Shown here in pieces: positions 47,488 through 59,355 of a DNA stretch of 64,000 bases (positions within the stretch are counted from its first letter, which is position 1; each line of letters begins with the position of its first letter). This stretch comes from Lutjanus erythropterus (taxonomy: Eukaryota > Chordata > Actinopteri > Lutjaniformes > Lutjanidae), in contig CM034613.1 in NCBI GenBank assembly GCA_020091685.1, positions 1,330,345 to 1,394,344 of the forward strand, read 5' to 3'. The notes under the pieces were generated by a model. It was given only the letters and a program-made list of their open reading frames with translations, ran no database searches and had not been told where the DNA came from. The position numbers were made by a program, and so were the translations under genes.

Positions 47488-47619
47488 GTTTCACAAATTT
47501 TGGGTTCCCTTCAACACACGACCATCTTTCAGCACCATCCAAACATTAGCTTGCTGAGTGGCTGTTAGCTAGCCAAGCTGTCCAGAAAACAGAGTTCGTC
47601 GCCGGGCTAACGCTAACCA

Positions 47620-48364
47620 ATGAGTCGTAAAAGAAACCCGGGTTTCGGGGACACGGGTCTGTCTCCTGAACTCCACGGAGCCTTCATGGAGCCTCCCGGG
47701 GCAGCCGGCCGAGCCGACGGAGATTTCTTGGAGCTGGAGCCCGACGAGGAGCTGCTGTGTTCGGTGAGCGACATCACGGAGCACCTGGGCAGGAACATCA
47801 CGGTGGTGCTGGAGACAGCTCTGTCCGAGATCCGCAAGATGGTCAGCATCCGGATCAGGGTCCTCAAGATGGAGCTGCAAGAGAAGAGCGAGGAGATCGA
47901 GGTGTTAAAGGCCAAACTGGAGACGGTCCAGAGGGATGGCAGGGAGCCTTACCCCGGCGGTCCTACGGGGGAGCCGTCTGACGCCGGCCTGAAGAAAGCT
48001 GACTTCAGCTCGGTCAAACAGAACAGTGTGGACCCCCGGAGGACCAAACCCCTCCTGCCCGGGGTGAAGAAGGAGAATATAGACGCTATCTGCGACTATC
48101 TGATGAAGGACAAGAACTCGAGGGGCTGTGGTGACCTGGACGGAGACCAGAGCAGCCAAGCCAGCGGCGACAGGGAGGCTCGGCCGGAGCCCGACACTCA
48201 CTCCCTCAACCTGTGGCCGGACAGCGGGATGACTGGCTCCGGGCCCGGACACGGAGACTCTGAGTCCACCACAGATGACATCTTCAGCATGCTACCCTCC
48301 GGCAGCAAACGCATATACGACTACGAGTGGATCGCACCGATGGAGTACTCTGCAGAGCTGAAAG
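47620..48364 (+). CDS. Zinc-finger gene exon 1
   Basis: GC-rich, CpG-dense exon encoding 248 residues: the coiled-coil region and acidic linker (FSMLPSGSKRIYDYEWIAPM near its end). Ends AAA-G before donor GTAAAA (phase 1). A (GT)n tract follows at 48,391. Confidence 0.9.
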
Positions 48365-51300
48365 GTAAAACACACACAGTCAATGATCAGGTGTGTGTGT
48401 GTGTGTGTGAGGTGTTACTGCACACGTGAGGACACATGTGAGGACAGGGACTGTATATAACCTGATCTGTGGAGGACTATTGTAGCCAGCAAAATGCATG
48501 AAAAGTTAGGAAGAAAATTAATATAGTTAAAAAAAAAAAGGTATGAGGTGTGCCAGAATTGTGACTTTCTCTTCATAATTAAGAAATTCTTAGCAGGAGG
48601 AGGAATGGCTTTTCGGTCTGGCTTGTAAATAATATCTCAATATTTCTAGAGTATTTTGTGATATGATGTCAGAATCCTACAGATACAGGATTTTTCAGGT
48701 TGATACTGATATTTTGGAGAAAGAAAAAATTCTGATAACTGTATATCAGGCAGTATTATTGATTAGGGCCACAACTAACGATTATTTTCATAGTCGATTA
48801 ATCTGTCGATCATTTTCTCAACTAATTGATTAGTTGTTTAGTCTATAAAATGTAATATAATGGTGAAAAATCATGATCATTGTTTCAAAAACTCAAACTG
48901 ATCTCCTCAAATGTTGCGACCAGTCAAAAATGACAACTCAAAGAGAAATTCAAAGCCTTTTCTTTCTTGATTAGAGTGAATAATAAAACTTCTGAGCTGC
49001 CATGTCATGAAAAATCACTTAATAAGCTATTAATAAAGGTATCTGTCTTTTCATCTAGTTACAGCCACATTACTGTCAAAGTAAAGGCTGACTTAAAAAT
49101 CATTTTACATGAAAATACAGAAACTTTTCAGAAAGTCAGGTACCAGCAGCATTGTATTGTTTTTTTATTCAACAGTTATTTGCGCATATAAATTTGAAAA
49201 CAGTCAAAATCACCACCTTGGCTGTTAATTTTAGTGTTAAAGGGATAGTCTGGCTATTTTGAAGTATGTTTGTATGAGGCACTTATCCATAGTCAGTGCA
49301 TTATCTACAGTAAATGGCAGTTGACACACCCCCAGTTTGGTGAAGCAGCAGGAGTACCAGGAAGCTGAGCAATGTACTGCTGTGGACAGGGTCAGCAGCA
49401 AAATGTATTTTAGACACCTTAAAAAAACAACCTTTTTCACTGTTTTAACTGCTGTCATACTTTTCTGATTGGAAACTGAAGCTGCCATCTATTCTGTCCC
49501 CAAAGCGATCAGACTCCTTTGTCAAAAACAAAAGTTTTACCTCACACAACACAGGAGTTGTTGGTCTACCACTGCCTCGATCTATTAGTTAGTTTGTGGG
49601 ACTTAAATGTTTTAAAGGAGCAGTAAGATTCACTGAAGTCACACAGTAACACAAACTAACTGATCAAACCAGCGGTGCTTCAGCAACTCCCGTGTTCTGT
49701 GAGGTAAAATTACTTTTTTGTTAAAAGAATCTGCCTGCTCTGTGACTGTTTTATACTTCATGATCTCTTTAATTCTCATTGTCCAAGGTGGAACATAAGG
49801 CAGCAACAACCATGATTTCTGTAAAACAAGCTTTTTTTTCTTTTTTTTTCAGGATGAAGTTTCCCTTTTGTCACTCTTAGTCCAAACATAAAATAAAATC
49901 TGCATTATTATTGTTATTATTATTATTATAATCTCTTAATAAGCTATTAATAAAGGTGTCTGACAATAATATGGCTGTAACTAGATAAAAAGACAAAATA
50001 AAAGCAGATTTTTTTTTTAAATTGAAGGTTAGTTTTCTTAGGGGATAGTTTGGATTATTTGAAGTTGGGTTTTATGAGGTATTTCTCCATAGTCAGTGTA
50101 TTTACCTACAGTAGATTGTGGTCGACACGCCTCTTGTTTGGAAAAGCAGCAGGGGTGTCGGTGTGGGAGGCTGAGTGATGCGCTGCTGCAGACAGGGTCA
50201 CCTGAAAGGTGTATTTTAGACAGCTGAGAATTTTTACCACTTTGCCATATCATCAGACAGCCTTTTCTGATGAGGAACCAACGTTACATAAGTTCATGTT
50301 TCATCCACAACTCAAAAATATTCAGTTTACTGTCAGAGAGGAGTGAAGAAACCAGAAAATATTCACATTTAAGCTGAAGCTGAAATCAGAGAATTTTGAC
50401 TTTTTCAAAAAAATTACTTAATAGTTGTTGTTTAATTTATTAATCGATTAATAAATTAATAATTAATTCAAGTCATTACTGCAGCTCTATTCATGATAGA
50501 TATATAGAGAGACTAGTGTTGTCACAATACTGAAATTTCTAATTTCAGTATTCAATATCGTTTTCGAAACCACCAGGGAAAAAATGACTCAGACTGAGGG
50601 CATAAAATTTTAGGTTTTTGTTTACAGAAAGATGTACTGAGGTTGTAACACAACAACGGATACAGCAACTGAGACGAGTGAGAGATGAGGATAAGACAGC
50701 ACCGTGGGCGAGTGAAAGGAAACAGGACAAAGGTGACACTGCAGCACTGTGTGTAAACACGGTGTCAGAGAGAGAAGAGAGACAGAGTTCAGCTGCAATG
50801 ATTAATCAATTATGAATTGATTATTAAATGAATCACAGACTATTTTTATAATCAGTGAATCGGTTTGAGTCATTTTTAAGGAAAAAATGTTCAAATTCTC
50901 TGATTTCAGCTTCTTAAATATAAATATTTTCTGGTTTCTTCACTCCTCTCTGACAGTAAACTGAATATCTTTAAGTTGTGGACAAAACAAGACATTTGAG
51001 GACGTCATCTTTACACTGATCAACATTTTTCAATTGACATTTAACAGACCTAGTAATCGATTAATGAAGAAAATAATCGTTACAGGAAAGGGTTCAAACA
51101 TGTGGAGCACACAGACGTGCGTTACATCTGTTACGTTACTTTCATCTCGTTACACAGTTTTTCATTTTGTTATGTTGTTGTTTTCCTCTCTTTCTCCACA
51201 CATGAAAAATATCATAAATTTTTCAGCTGACAAGATTGTGACAGGGTTGATTAGTTGACTAATGAAGAAAATAATCGATAGATTAATCAACATGAAACTC

Positions 51301-54092
51301 ATTACTTGCAGCCCTAGTATCGAGGCTGTGAAAAATGAATATTGAAGCATTTAAAAGATTCTCAATATATTAATATTTTAGACAACAAGAGTGACTAGAC
51401 CTATATAATATACAGAGTATGCATAAATACACATTTTTAGTGATGATCCCTCAAATGTGGTTATCAAACAGCTAAGAAAAAAGATATGTCATGGGAGCAG
51501 GATATTTTACAGTTTAACTCTAAACTTTATTTTCCAAAATGACATGAGGTCACTGAAGCAGGAGACTTTCACTAGTATGTTGAATAAAACACAAATAGAA
51601 CTACGTATTAGACAACATATGTATTCGTACAATACACCTGTGATAGACCTGTATCTGCCAATAATATTGACTGACCTACAATAATATACTCTACACTCTC
51701 AAATAGTGTAAACATGATGATCTATAAAGTGAGATACATTGCTGTAAATTAAACCACCAAACAAAAAGGGCTGCCTGGACAACTCTGGCCTGCAGTCACA
51801 TGAATTAAGGGTACGCAGATGTCCACACAGAGCCTATGTCTACTCCCTCTGATGATGAAATTTGCATCATTCAACACAGGTATAATACTTTAAAAAAGGC
51901 TGTTAAACCAACAAAGGACAACATTGTTAATCTTTCTTCAGTTTTTTTCTTTTTCTAGTTGCCTCCGTAAAATGTCAAAAAGGAAAGACAACCTGATAGA
52001 ACTGGAAAAACATGAGAAGTACTGCTTTTTTCCCCCAGTCATGAAGGAGCCTGAGTGTGAGAACACCCCGACCGGCGAGACCGAGGATGACGATGAGGAC
52101 GAGTCGTCGAGGAGGGAGGGGGTTGGACTGGAGCAGGCCCAGGCCCCGCTCTCACACATTCAGCCCGCTGAGTTCTCCATGGAGCCCCAGGGCTCTCCAG
52201 GGGAGGGAGGGAGTCCTCTGGAGGGCAACACAGACAGGCCCGCGGCAGGTGGGTAAGAATGGTGAGAAGAGAAAGGAATGATGGTCAGAATTACTAAAAC
52301 AGTTTAGACATTATATTAATGGTAGATAATTTGCATGCTTACGTAGTTTAAAGATGCACTGATTGATCAGCTGGTAACCAAAATTGGCTGGTTTTCAGCT
52401 TGATCAGTGTCAGATAAATGCAATCCTGTGCCGGTCACTTCCACATGCATGCGCAACACAATGTGCTCTGTGGTGTTCACACAGACAACATCGCTGCTGC
52501 AGCGCTGCAACTGCCAGCCCTGTCTTTCTACACTGAGCTGCAGAAGAGTTGTGCAGAGAAGAAAAGAGTGATTTTTGTTTACCTTTGTGCAGAGAGAGAG
52601 GGAGAGCGCACCAGAAAAATACTGCCTTTCACCTGATTTTTTTCATGTCTGTGACACATTCTACAGATACAGACATTGAAACTGTATTAGAAAGTGTCAT
52701 GTGGCCGGAGTGATGTCGATTTGAGTGTCAACAGATCATTTTCCCTGTAATGCACAAAAAAAATCAGCGGATGCAGACTTTCCAGATGAAGCAGCTGTAG
52801 CTGCGCTGAAACCCGCTGCCAACACCGGGATAAAGACACGAGAGGAAGAAGAGAAGGAGAAACAGAGGAGAGGACATGAGTAAAGGGGGCAAGAAAATGT
52901 GAGAGGAGACAGAAGGAGAGAGGGGGGTAGAGGTGTTCTATCATGAATGTACAGTTTCATTTTCCATTACATATACATACCATCCATACAGTTTGTGTAT
53001 GCTGTCAATAGTTTTACAAAGAAAGAAAACTGGAAAAAATTGCGATCGGTGCATCTTTATTGCTGTATAATAGTTGAAGGTGAACTATTCTTTTCACTTT
53101 GGCTGGTAAGAGAATGCAGTGATAATAAGAAATAATTTCTCCCACAGTATATTTATAGGCATCATTATTTGCTGTTGTTTCATATGCTGTATATGGAATT
53201 ATATATGAAGGTGAGTGAGCTGACAGTATGGACAGACAGTGGTGGACTAGAGAGGGCTTTCATAATGTGTGACACTGGCCCAAACCTCACTGTGTGTTTT
53301 TGTCAAAGCACAAAACAGTATGTCATAGTTAAATATGTAACCGATTGCTACTAGCTGCTGAAATAACGTCTGTTTGTGGTTTCAGGCCAGCAGTTCCCCA
53401 GCCACACCTACATCTGCTCTCTGTGTGGAACCTTCTGCCCTGACTCTGTGTTCCTAGAGGAACATGTCAAACTGATACACTCAGACTCTGCTGACGCCCA
53501 GGCTCTGCAGGCCCTGCAGTCCACCTGCTCAACCGCACCCAGCATAGGAGACAGCAGTAGTGACTCCAGGAGGGGTGGTGGGCCACAGAACGAAGGTGGT
53601 GCAGGAGTAGGGTCTGGTGCCGGCATTGGTCGGGGAGTGGGGGCTGTGAAAAAGGAGATAAAAATCGAGGGCGGGTACGAGTGTGGGGACTGCGGCCGCC
53701 ATTTTAACTACCTTGGTAACCTGCGGCAGCACCAGCGCATCCACACCGGAGAGAAGCCCTTCATGTGTCCGGAGTGTGGGGAAAGGTTCCGCCATGCGGC
53801 CCGCTTAAAAAGCCACAGGCTGGTGCATAGCGGGGCCCAGAGCCCCTTCCCCTGCCCTCAGTGCGGGAAAGGTTTCTCAGTGCTCTCTGGACTCAAGAGA
53901 CACCAACGGGTTCACACCGGCGAGAGCCCGTACGCCTGCCCACAGTGTGGCCGGCGTTTTAAGGAGCTTGGGAACCTGTACACCCACCAGAGGATCCACA
54001 GCGGGGCCACGCCCTACTGCTGCCAGCAGTGTGGACGCAGCTTCCGCCATCTGGGAACCTACAAGAGCCACCGCTGCACCCCGGCACAGTAA
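47620..54092 (+). CDS. C2H2 zinc-finger protein (three coding exons)
   Basis: Complete plus-strand gene with coding exons 47620-48364, 52039-52248 and 53386-54092, all with matching phase 1 joins, totalling 1,662 nt (553 residues). The first ATG at 47,620 (AACCAATGAG) has no upstream ATG for 100 bases. Order of parts: acidic N-terminus; a likely coiled coil at about 40-105 (SDITEHLGRNITVVLETALS, then IRVLKMELQEKSEEIEVLKA); a long disordered acidic region with VKKE sites; a first C2H2 finger at 327-350; a Gly-rich linker; four clear fingers at 416-438, 444-466, 473-495 and 501-523; a last finger at 529-549 that lacks the normal final His. The HTGEKPF and HTGESPY linkers are typical of DNA binding. 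Probably a nuclear transcription regulator. I do not recognise the orthologue. Confidence 0.9.
48764..48975 (+). mobile_element. ATCGATTA-rich hAT MITE, left part
   Basis: Starts TTAGGGCCACAACTAACGAT, continues TTATTTTCATAGTCGATTAA and AGTTGTTTAGTCTATAAAAT. The right end is not preserved. Lies in zinc-finger gene intron 1. Confidence 0.65.
49018..50260. repeat. Repeat cluster in zinc-finger gene intron 1
   Basis: Two same-direction copies of a repeat containing CCATAGTCAGTG: 49,237-49,500 (TTAAAGGGATAGTCTGGCTA) and 50,037-50,260 (GGGGATAGTTTGGATTATTT). Between them are inverted arms: ACCTCACACAACACAGGAGT near 49,540 pairs with CTCCCGTGTTCTGTGAGG near 49,687, and ATCTAGTTACAGCC at 49,056 pairs with GGCTGTAACTAGAT at 49,973. 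Confidence 0.55.
49904..49930. repeat. (TTA)n microsatellite
   Basis: Short TTA/ATT repeat inside zinc-finger gene intron 1. Confidence 0.85.
50297..50489 (+). mobile_element. ATCGATTA-rich hAT MITE, right part
   Basis: Contains CAACTCAAAAATATTCAGTT, TACTGTCAGAGAGGAGTGAA, AAACCAGAAAATATTCACAT and ends CTGCAGCTCTA, as expected for the right half of the family. Confidence 0.65.
50790..51085 (-). mobile_element. ATCGATTA-rich hAT MITE, reverse copy
   Basis: The reverse complement carries the family order. On the plus strand AGCTGCAATGATTAATCAAT is at the left, CTCTGACAGTAAACTGAATA in the middle and TCGATTAATGAAGAAAATAA at the right. A second reverse fragment at 51,215-51,317 ends TTGCAGCCCTA. 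Confidence 0.65.
52039..52248 (+). CDS. Zinc-finger gene exon 2
   Basis: Acceptor TTTTTTCCCCCAG, then TC-ATG-AAG; joins exon 1 in phase to give ELKVMKEPECEN, followed by the acidic stretch TEDDDEDESSRREG. Ends GCA-G before donor GTGGGT. An alternative upstream acceptor (TTTTTCTAG at 51,957) would put exon 1 out of frame, so the internal one is preferred. Confidence 0.82.
53386..54092 (+). CDS. Zinc-finger gene exon 3 (all fingers)
   Basis: Acceptor GTGGTTTCAG. Encodes all six finger motifs: YICSLCGTFC, YECGDCGRHF, FMCPECGERF, FPCPQCGKGF, YACPQCGRRF and YCCQQCGRSF. Stop TAA at 54,090-54,092 after RCTPAQ. The VKKEIKIE stretch before finger 2 contains two overlapping sumoylation-type sites. Confidence 0.95.
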
Positions 54093-54173
54093 CCAGCCCT
54101 GCTGCTACACTTTCTGTACCAAGAAATGTAAAGTGTATGTCAGAGACAGGAAGAGCAGCTGACTCTGAGGACA

Positions 54174-54850
54174 CTATGGAGGCTCTTTTCCACCAAATTA
54201 GCTCTGGTTCATGAACCGGTTCTGTTCAAGATTCTTGGAACCTTGGTGCTATTGAGAGAACAAGCCCGCACTTCCACCAGTTTTTAGGGGAACCATTATA
54301 ATCAAGGATCATCATCAATGGGGGAGTTGCAGCAACAACCTGTAGAATACGAAACGCCCACTTTGGTTCCCAAGGAAAATCTGCTATTTCAGGGTTTCCC
54401 CCAGAAAAGTTGTTGAGCCCAGTGGCAAGTCTTTTTTGACGGGAGCCTGGTGCCAGCGTGGGCCGGTGGCAGCATTGAGGAAGGGTTCTGTAGTTTGTGT
54501 GATATCATAATCATGGCCAGAATCACCTAAATGAAAATTTAAATCAGCCATAACACAGATTTCATAGGGCTCTACAGGGTCAGTGTTCGGAGCAGACTGG
54601 AGATTTGAAAAAATTTAAAAACACATACCCTGAAAATAAAATTCCCCAATGCTTAAGCCCAGTGGGGGATCAGCTTAGGCCCAGTGGGCCACCACGCTTG
54701 CAGTACACTGGGGGAAACCCTGTATTTTTTGGTTCCAGCTGAGAAGCAACTTATGGGTTTCAAGCTAGTTAAAATGCTCTGAAAGGTTCAAAATTACATG
54801 CCTGAACTGCAATGGGCCAGTTCCATGTTGGTGGAAAAGACCTATGGAGG
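54174..54850. mobile_element. TIR transposon with 9-bp TSD, just after the zinc-finger gene stop
   Basis: Element 54,183-54,841 lies between perfect direct repeats CTATGGAGG (54,174-54,182 and 54,842-54,850). Ends: CTCTTTTCCACCAA and TTGGTGGAAAAGAC, inverted with one mismatch. It contains GCTCTGGTTCATGAACCGGT, a motif common in fish repeats. No transposase. A 9-bp duplication fits Mutator- or Merlin-like elements better than hAT. It begins 90 bases after the zinc-finger gene stop, so it probably lies in the 3' UTR. Confidence 0.82.
54390..54722. mobile_element. Nested hAT-like MITE (CAGGGTTTCCCCC ends)
   Basis: Left CAGGGTTTCCCCCAG and right CTGGGGGAAACCCTG are perfect inverted 15-mers. It sits inside the element at 54,183-54,841, so it inserted later. 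The flanking 8-mers are not a clean duplicate. It holds an AATAAA at 54,635-54,640 on the plus strand, the first such signal downstream of the zinc-finger gene stop. Confidence 0.75.
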
Positions 54851-57800
54851 AGGTGCTGGTCATGTGGAGAACAGGGCTGGTTTCCTGCGATGCTGCCCAA
54901 GGTTCAATGTTCTGTCACATTCATGTCATTTCATCTCTGCATCAGGCATCAAGAAAAGCTGTATCATTGAGCTTGACCTCAGACACAGCACTTTGACAGA
55001 ACAATGTCAACTCAAAGTCTACACCAGATAGCAGCAAGCTTGCTCAGCTGTCATGGAACTGTTTTTCTGAGGACTTTTTGGACTCAGTAAAGCGTCCAAT
55101 ACAGTTCACAATCACAGAAGAAAGACACCTCAAAAAGTCTGGGTTTTGCCAAGGATCACTACAAAAATAAACCAAATCAGGAAATCAAAATTAGCCTGAA
55201 CTCCACCAAGACCTGGGCAACTCCTGGAGAAAGTCAGACTAGGAAACAATCCACCTGTTTATTTTGCTTTCTGCTTACCACGAGCTTGCTACAATCACAT
55301 GGACTTGGAAACATGATCCGATGCCGTGGTAAGCAGGTGTTTCTCTTCTCAAAAAAAACAAAATTTGGCACACAGGATGCTGCTGGGAAGTACCAGGGTC
55401 CTGTTTCTGGGCTAATACATTACCCGGTATTGGGTTGGTGCAAAGACTCGTACTCACTGATAATTGATCCTACATTTTCGGCAGTACTGGAGGCATGTCC
55501 GGATACTGATATCAGTATTGGAACGACCCTACTTCAAAGCTGAGCCTGGAAGTTTATTCTTGACTTTGCAAAGTTCGGAAACTACAGAGACATGTACAGT
55601 TCCATGACAACAGAGCAAACTCTTCTGCTGATGGAGACTGTTAAGGTGTGGTTGAAAGTTTTGGAACAAGCTATTCAGACCTTGAGGTTACAATGTTTTG
55701 CCAAAAAGCTTATCAGAGGCCATCAGGCACCACATGGAGCATGTCAGAGGTGATCGTGTGTTTAGACCGAGTCAGAGTCATCATGAGGAGGTTGATCCAG
55801 GCCTCAAACCCTGGAAGGCAGCAGTGCAGAGGCTCATAAAAGGAATATACCAGTGTTTTACCATGTCATTTACTTACTTTAAAGGATAATTCCTGTTTAT
55901 TACAACTTTGTTTTTCTGATCAGTTCTCCTCGTTATAATTAAACTGAACCCAAGTCCAACTGGGCAAGAAACACAAGCAGTGAGACGATCAGACAGGTTC
56001 TAAATTGTTCTAAACCCCTGATCAATCAAAGTTATTTGGAAGAGACAACAAGGTGAACAAGTTAGTATGTTGTAAACAGCCATCACAGTTTACAGACTGA
56101 TGTCCTGCTGTACTGTGGTTGTGCATACAGTTTTGTGTGCAGTGAAGGATTATTAGTAACATTGCCAGTCACTCAATTTGAATTTGACCCCCAAATATAG
56201 CTGTTTAGATCAGAGTTTACAATAGACCTTTTTTTTGACAGTCTGTACCTGTAATGTCAGGTTCATTTCTTTGCCTTTCCTCATGCAGATACACAGAGCA
56301 CGTGATCATGCCAAAATTAAATTCCCCAATGCTCCTTTCAGTACTGCGGACGGCCAAAAAATGCCATTCCTGTATTGTTTAGAAAAATGCTATTTTTATG
56401 TTAGTTAGTTTACACAGTCTTACGTATTTTCAGGTATATAAAACAGGCAAAATGCTTTGTGGGAAATATGTTCATCTGCAGGGCAACTACACATGATGCT
56501 GTCAGAAAGCTAGCATATGCCGGCTAACGTAAACTTTGGTTTAGATACTCTGGATGAACCATTTGCCCTTTTACCAAAGTTGTAATAAACTGCAATTGTC
56601 CTTTAACCATTTCCTGAAGCACACTGCAGCATGTTTCATTATGCGATGGAAATAAGCCTTAACAGACCTGAATCTGGTTTGAGATAGGTAATCTACAGAA
56701 GCAAGTGAGAATCATGATCCATTTGCTAAGTTTGAAATAAATTGTTTGTTGCTGTAATACTCATTTCAGCCACAAGGGGCTGAAGTGCACCATCAGGACT
56801 TAAAGTATTCATGTTTTCTTCCAGGTGAGTTTTAGTTTCTCCATACACTCCAAACACAAGGTACGTACTGTAGAGTGTGTTAGCAAATTATATAACATTA
56901 CTGAGTAAGAATTAGGATCACGCTTTAATTAACTGATTAAAAGATTCAACAGTTGAATAGAAAACAGAAATGAAAAAGAAAACACGAATGCTGTCAGTCA
57001 ACTACACTCATTCTAGATTCCAATGTTCCAGTATCAAACTTTGTGTATTGGCTGAGCACCTATACGTGTAGGTACCTATACATATATGTACATATACATA
57101 TTTGTATATATATTGCGTACTCATGGCACCCAGTCCAGCATTTTCGACTGTATCAGAGGCATTTCCACAACTGGTATCAGTATCAGAACAACCCTATTTA
57201 TGTCACTCTGCAGATTCAGATTATTAATACAAAAATATACTAATGAACTATCATTATGATGTATTATTATGCATATACATCATGCTGCTTTTATTCTGAA
57301 ATAATACTTTTAAGTATATTTTGATGCCAATACTTAGTACGTCGTTTTAGTTAAGTAAGATTTTAAATGCAGTAGTTTTACTTCTGCTGCTGTTTTTACA
57401 CCCTATAAATTCATGATGGCACAGTAACTTTATTATAAATGAATCTTTGGATAATGCTGAGTGGATTACCTATCTCAAACACAAGCCAGTTCTCAGTTTT
57501 TCACAAGTGGCTGTCTGTGAAATAGGAAAAGTTCTGACATAAATGGAACATGGCTGAGTGTTAGTTTTGAGATTTGAGGAGACATGCTGACATATGATCA
57601 TATAACTACTGATGATAGTTTTAGCACAAACTCCCACACACAGATGATAAAGTCAGAGTTTTATTAATGTGGTATTTTGGACATCATTGATTACAGAAAT
57701 ATAAGAATTCAACTGTTGAATAGATCTTTGAATTATGAATCCATTCAGTCATGTCCGCCTTAAGCTGCTGAGCCTCCAGGACGTCCTGTCATGACCTCAC

Positions 57801-58404
57801 TGTGTGCTGATGGATGGGTCTGTTTCACCATCGCCCACATGTGGCCCGACCGTGTAACTACAACATACTGCTGGCTCTCCTCTCATGACTCTGCTCGGTG
57901 CTGCAGAATGCAAAGAGCAGCAAGTTTATCATCCACTTTTTTTAACCAGTGTAATCTAATGTTTCAGACTATACAGTATATTGGTTATTTTCTACGTTTG
58001 CCTGTATGACCACTAAAAATTGTGTGATGACAGAATAAAAACATCCCAAGTGTCTGGTGTGTTTACTCAGTCGAAAGCCCATTTAGAAAAACTGACCCGC
58101 TGCTCGAGGTTGTCTGTAAAATGAGTTTGTAGGTCTTAGCACTGTGGAAGACTAAAGACAGAGAACAACATGTGGACGCTAATCATTGACAATCTGCTTT
58201 CTAATAAACAGTTGTCTTCATGTCATGAATGAGTGTGTTTTTTTTATCAAATAACAGCATAAACATATACAAGTACAGAATTTATGTACTGTACTTCATG
58301 TGTTTTTACATATAGCCACTTCACTCCATGTCAGAGGAAAAGATTGTACTTTTTACTCCATCATATTTAGTAATCAAATTATTTAATTAAATGATGTAAT
58401 ACCA
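54851..58404. other. Intergenic DNA with repeat fragments
   Basis: Related fragments at about 55,425-55,540 and 57,105-57,200 share GATATCAGTATTGGAACGACC / GTATCAGTATCAGAACAACCC-like ends. AATAAA occurs near 55,165 and 56,583. No gene or RNA was recognised. Confidence 0.45.
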
Positions 58405-58450
58405 CAGATGAGACCAAGTTGTGGTTTTGCAAGTCATAAGTAAAGGCTTT
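58405..58450. mobile_element. End fragment of CAGAGGTGGGACC family
   Basis: CAGATGAGACCAAGTTGTGG then TTTTGCAAGTCATAAGTAAA, matching the left end of the elements at 8,636 and 31,051. A further piece (TTGCACTCAAGTCCTGAG) is at 59,160. Confidence 0.5.
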
Positions 58451-58839
58451 TTCATGCACAATAATATTTTTGGAACCTGTATGTCTTCGATGCAGCTCCC
58501 ACATCAATGGTTGATTTATGCTGAGTTCAGTTCAGCTCTGGGCTGCACCCTGGTATGTCCTTTTTTCTTCTTTTTTTTTTTAATAAAAAGAGCCCCAGGT
58601 CATGTTCATGTGATGTTAATTACATCTCTACATGGAAGTGATTCAGTCAACAGAGAGAGATCTGCTCAGAAATAGTCACTTGTTACACGCACAGTTGACT
58701 TCACAAACGTTCAACAGAGAAGAAAATGTCAGGACTTCGACATAGAAGAGGAACAACATTTCTTTGCAGCAGTCGTGCCGCTTGGGTGAGAGCCTGTGTA
58801 CCTGCTTCAGGTGTGTGCACGAGGATCAGGTCTGAGAGG

Positions 58840-59150
58840 CTACAGCTGACATTGAGGCTAAAACATGGTGTAAATGGCGTCTTTTTGGGTCAAATTTCAA
58901 TGTCGCAGCTTACGTACACTTGGATTACACCACACGAGCAGTATGGAGACATTTTGTGGGGGTTTTTTGTATTATTTTTTTACATTTTAAAACTGGTCAC
59001 CATTCACTTCAATTTTTCTGGATTTGGCTGCAACACTGTTTTCTGCTGAAGCTCCAGGAGTGTTTTGTGAACTGGAGATCTTCACCCATCCTCACATCAG
59101 CACAGGGGGGAGGAGATATTGAGTGAAATTTCATTTTTCTGTGAACTATC
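58840..59150. mobile_element. TTAA-type MITE relic
   Basis: Matches 5,310-5,580: TTGGATTACACCACACGAGC, AGTATGGAGACATTTTGTGG and ACTGGTCACCATTCACTTCA. The right end GTGAACTATCAC resembles the complement of the AGGGATAGTTCACC terminus, eroded. Confidence 0.6.
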
Positions 59151-59355
59151 ACAATAATTTTTTGCACTCAAGTCCTGAGTTTAGTCCCAAATCCTACAAT
59201 TTGACTTTTGAGCCCTAAACAAGTCATAATACCATTGTATTATTCCCAGACTGAGTTTGTGGATGCTGTCGTGTTGACCTTTATTTCACTAAAATTCAAC
59301 TCTTTAATCCATTTTTATTAGTTGTCTCCCTAGTTAATGATAATGATAATGATTT

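Larger units (their letters stand above)
47301..47516. repeat. Inverted-repeat element in zinc-finger gene promoter
   Basis: The left arm AGAAGGGAACC...GCGAAAGATCTCGCGAGAG and the complement of the right arm TGAAGGGAACCC...GTGAAACTCTCGCGAG match over about 35-40 bases. The middle has AACCGTAACCAAACGTTTTC, a motif common in fish repeats. It ends about 100 bases before the start codon of the zinc-finger gene. Confidence 0.65.

Noticed and set aside
47905-48252. Minus-strand frames under zinc-finger exon 1 and under exon 3 (53,529-54,071)
   Set aside because: Shadows of GC-rich coding exons on the plus strand.
51924-52038. Longer exon 2 beginning at the acceptor TTTTTCTAG (51,957)
   Set aside because: Joining exon 1 there gives a stop after about a dozen codons; the CCCCCAG acceptor at 52,038 keeps the frame. 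It could still serve as an alternative first exon.
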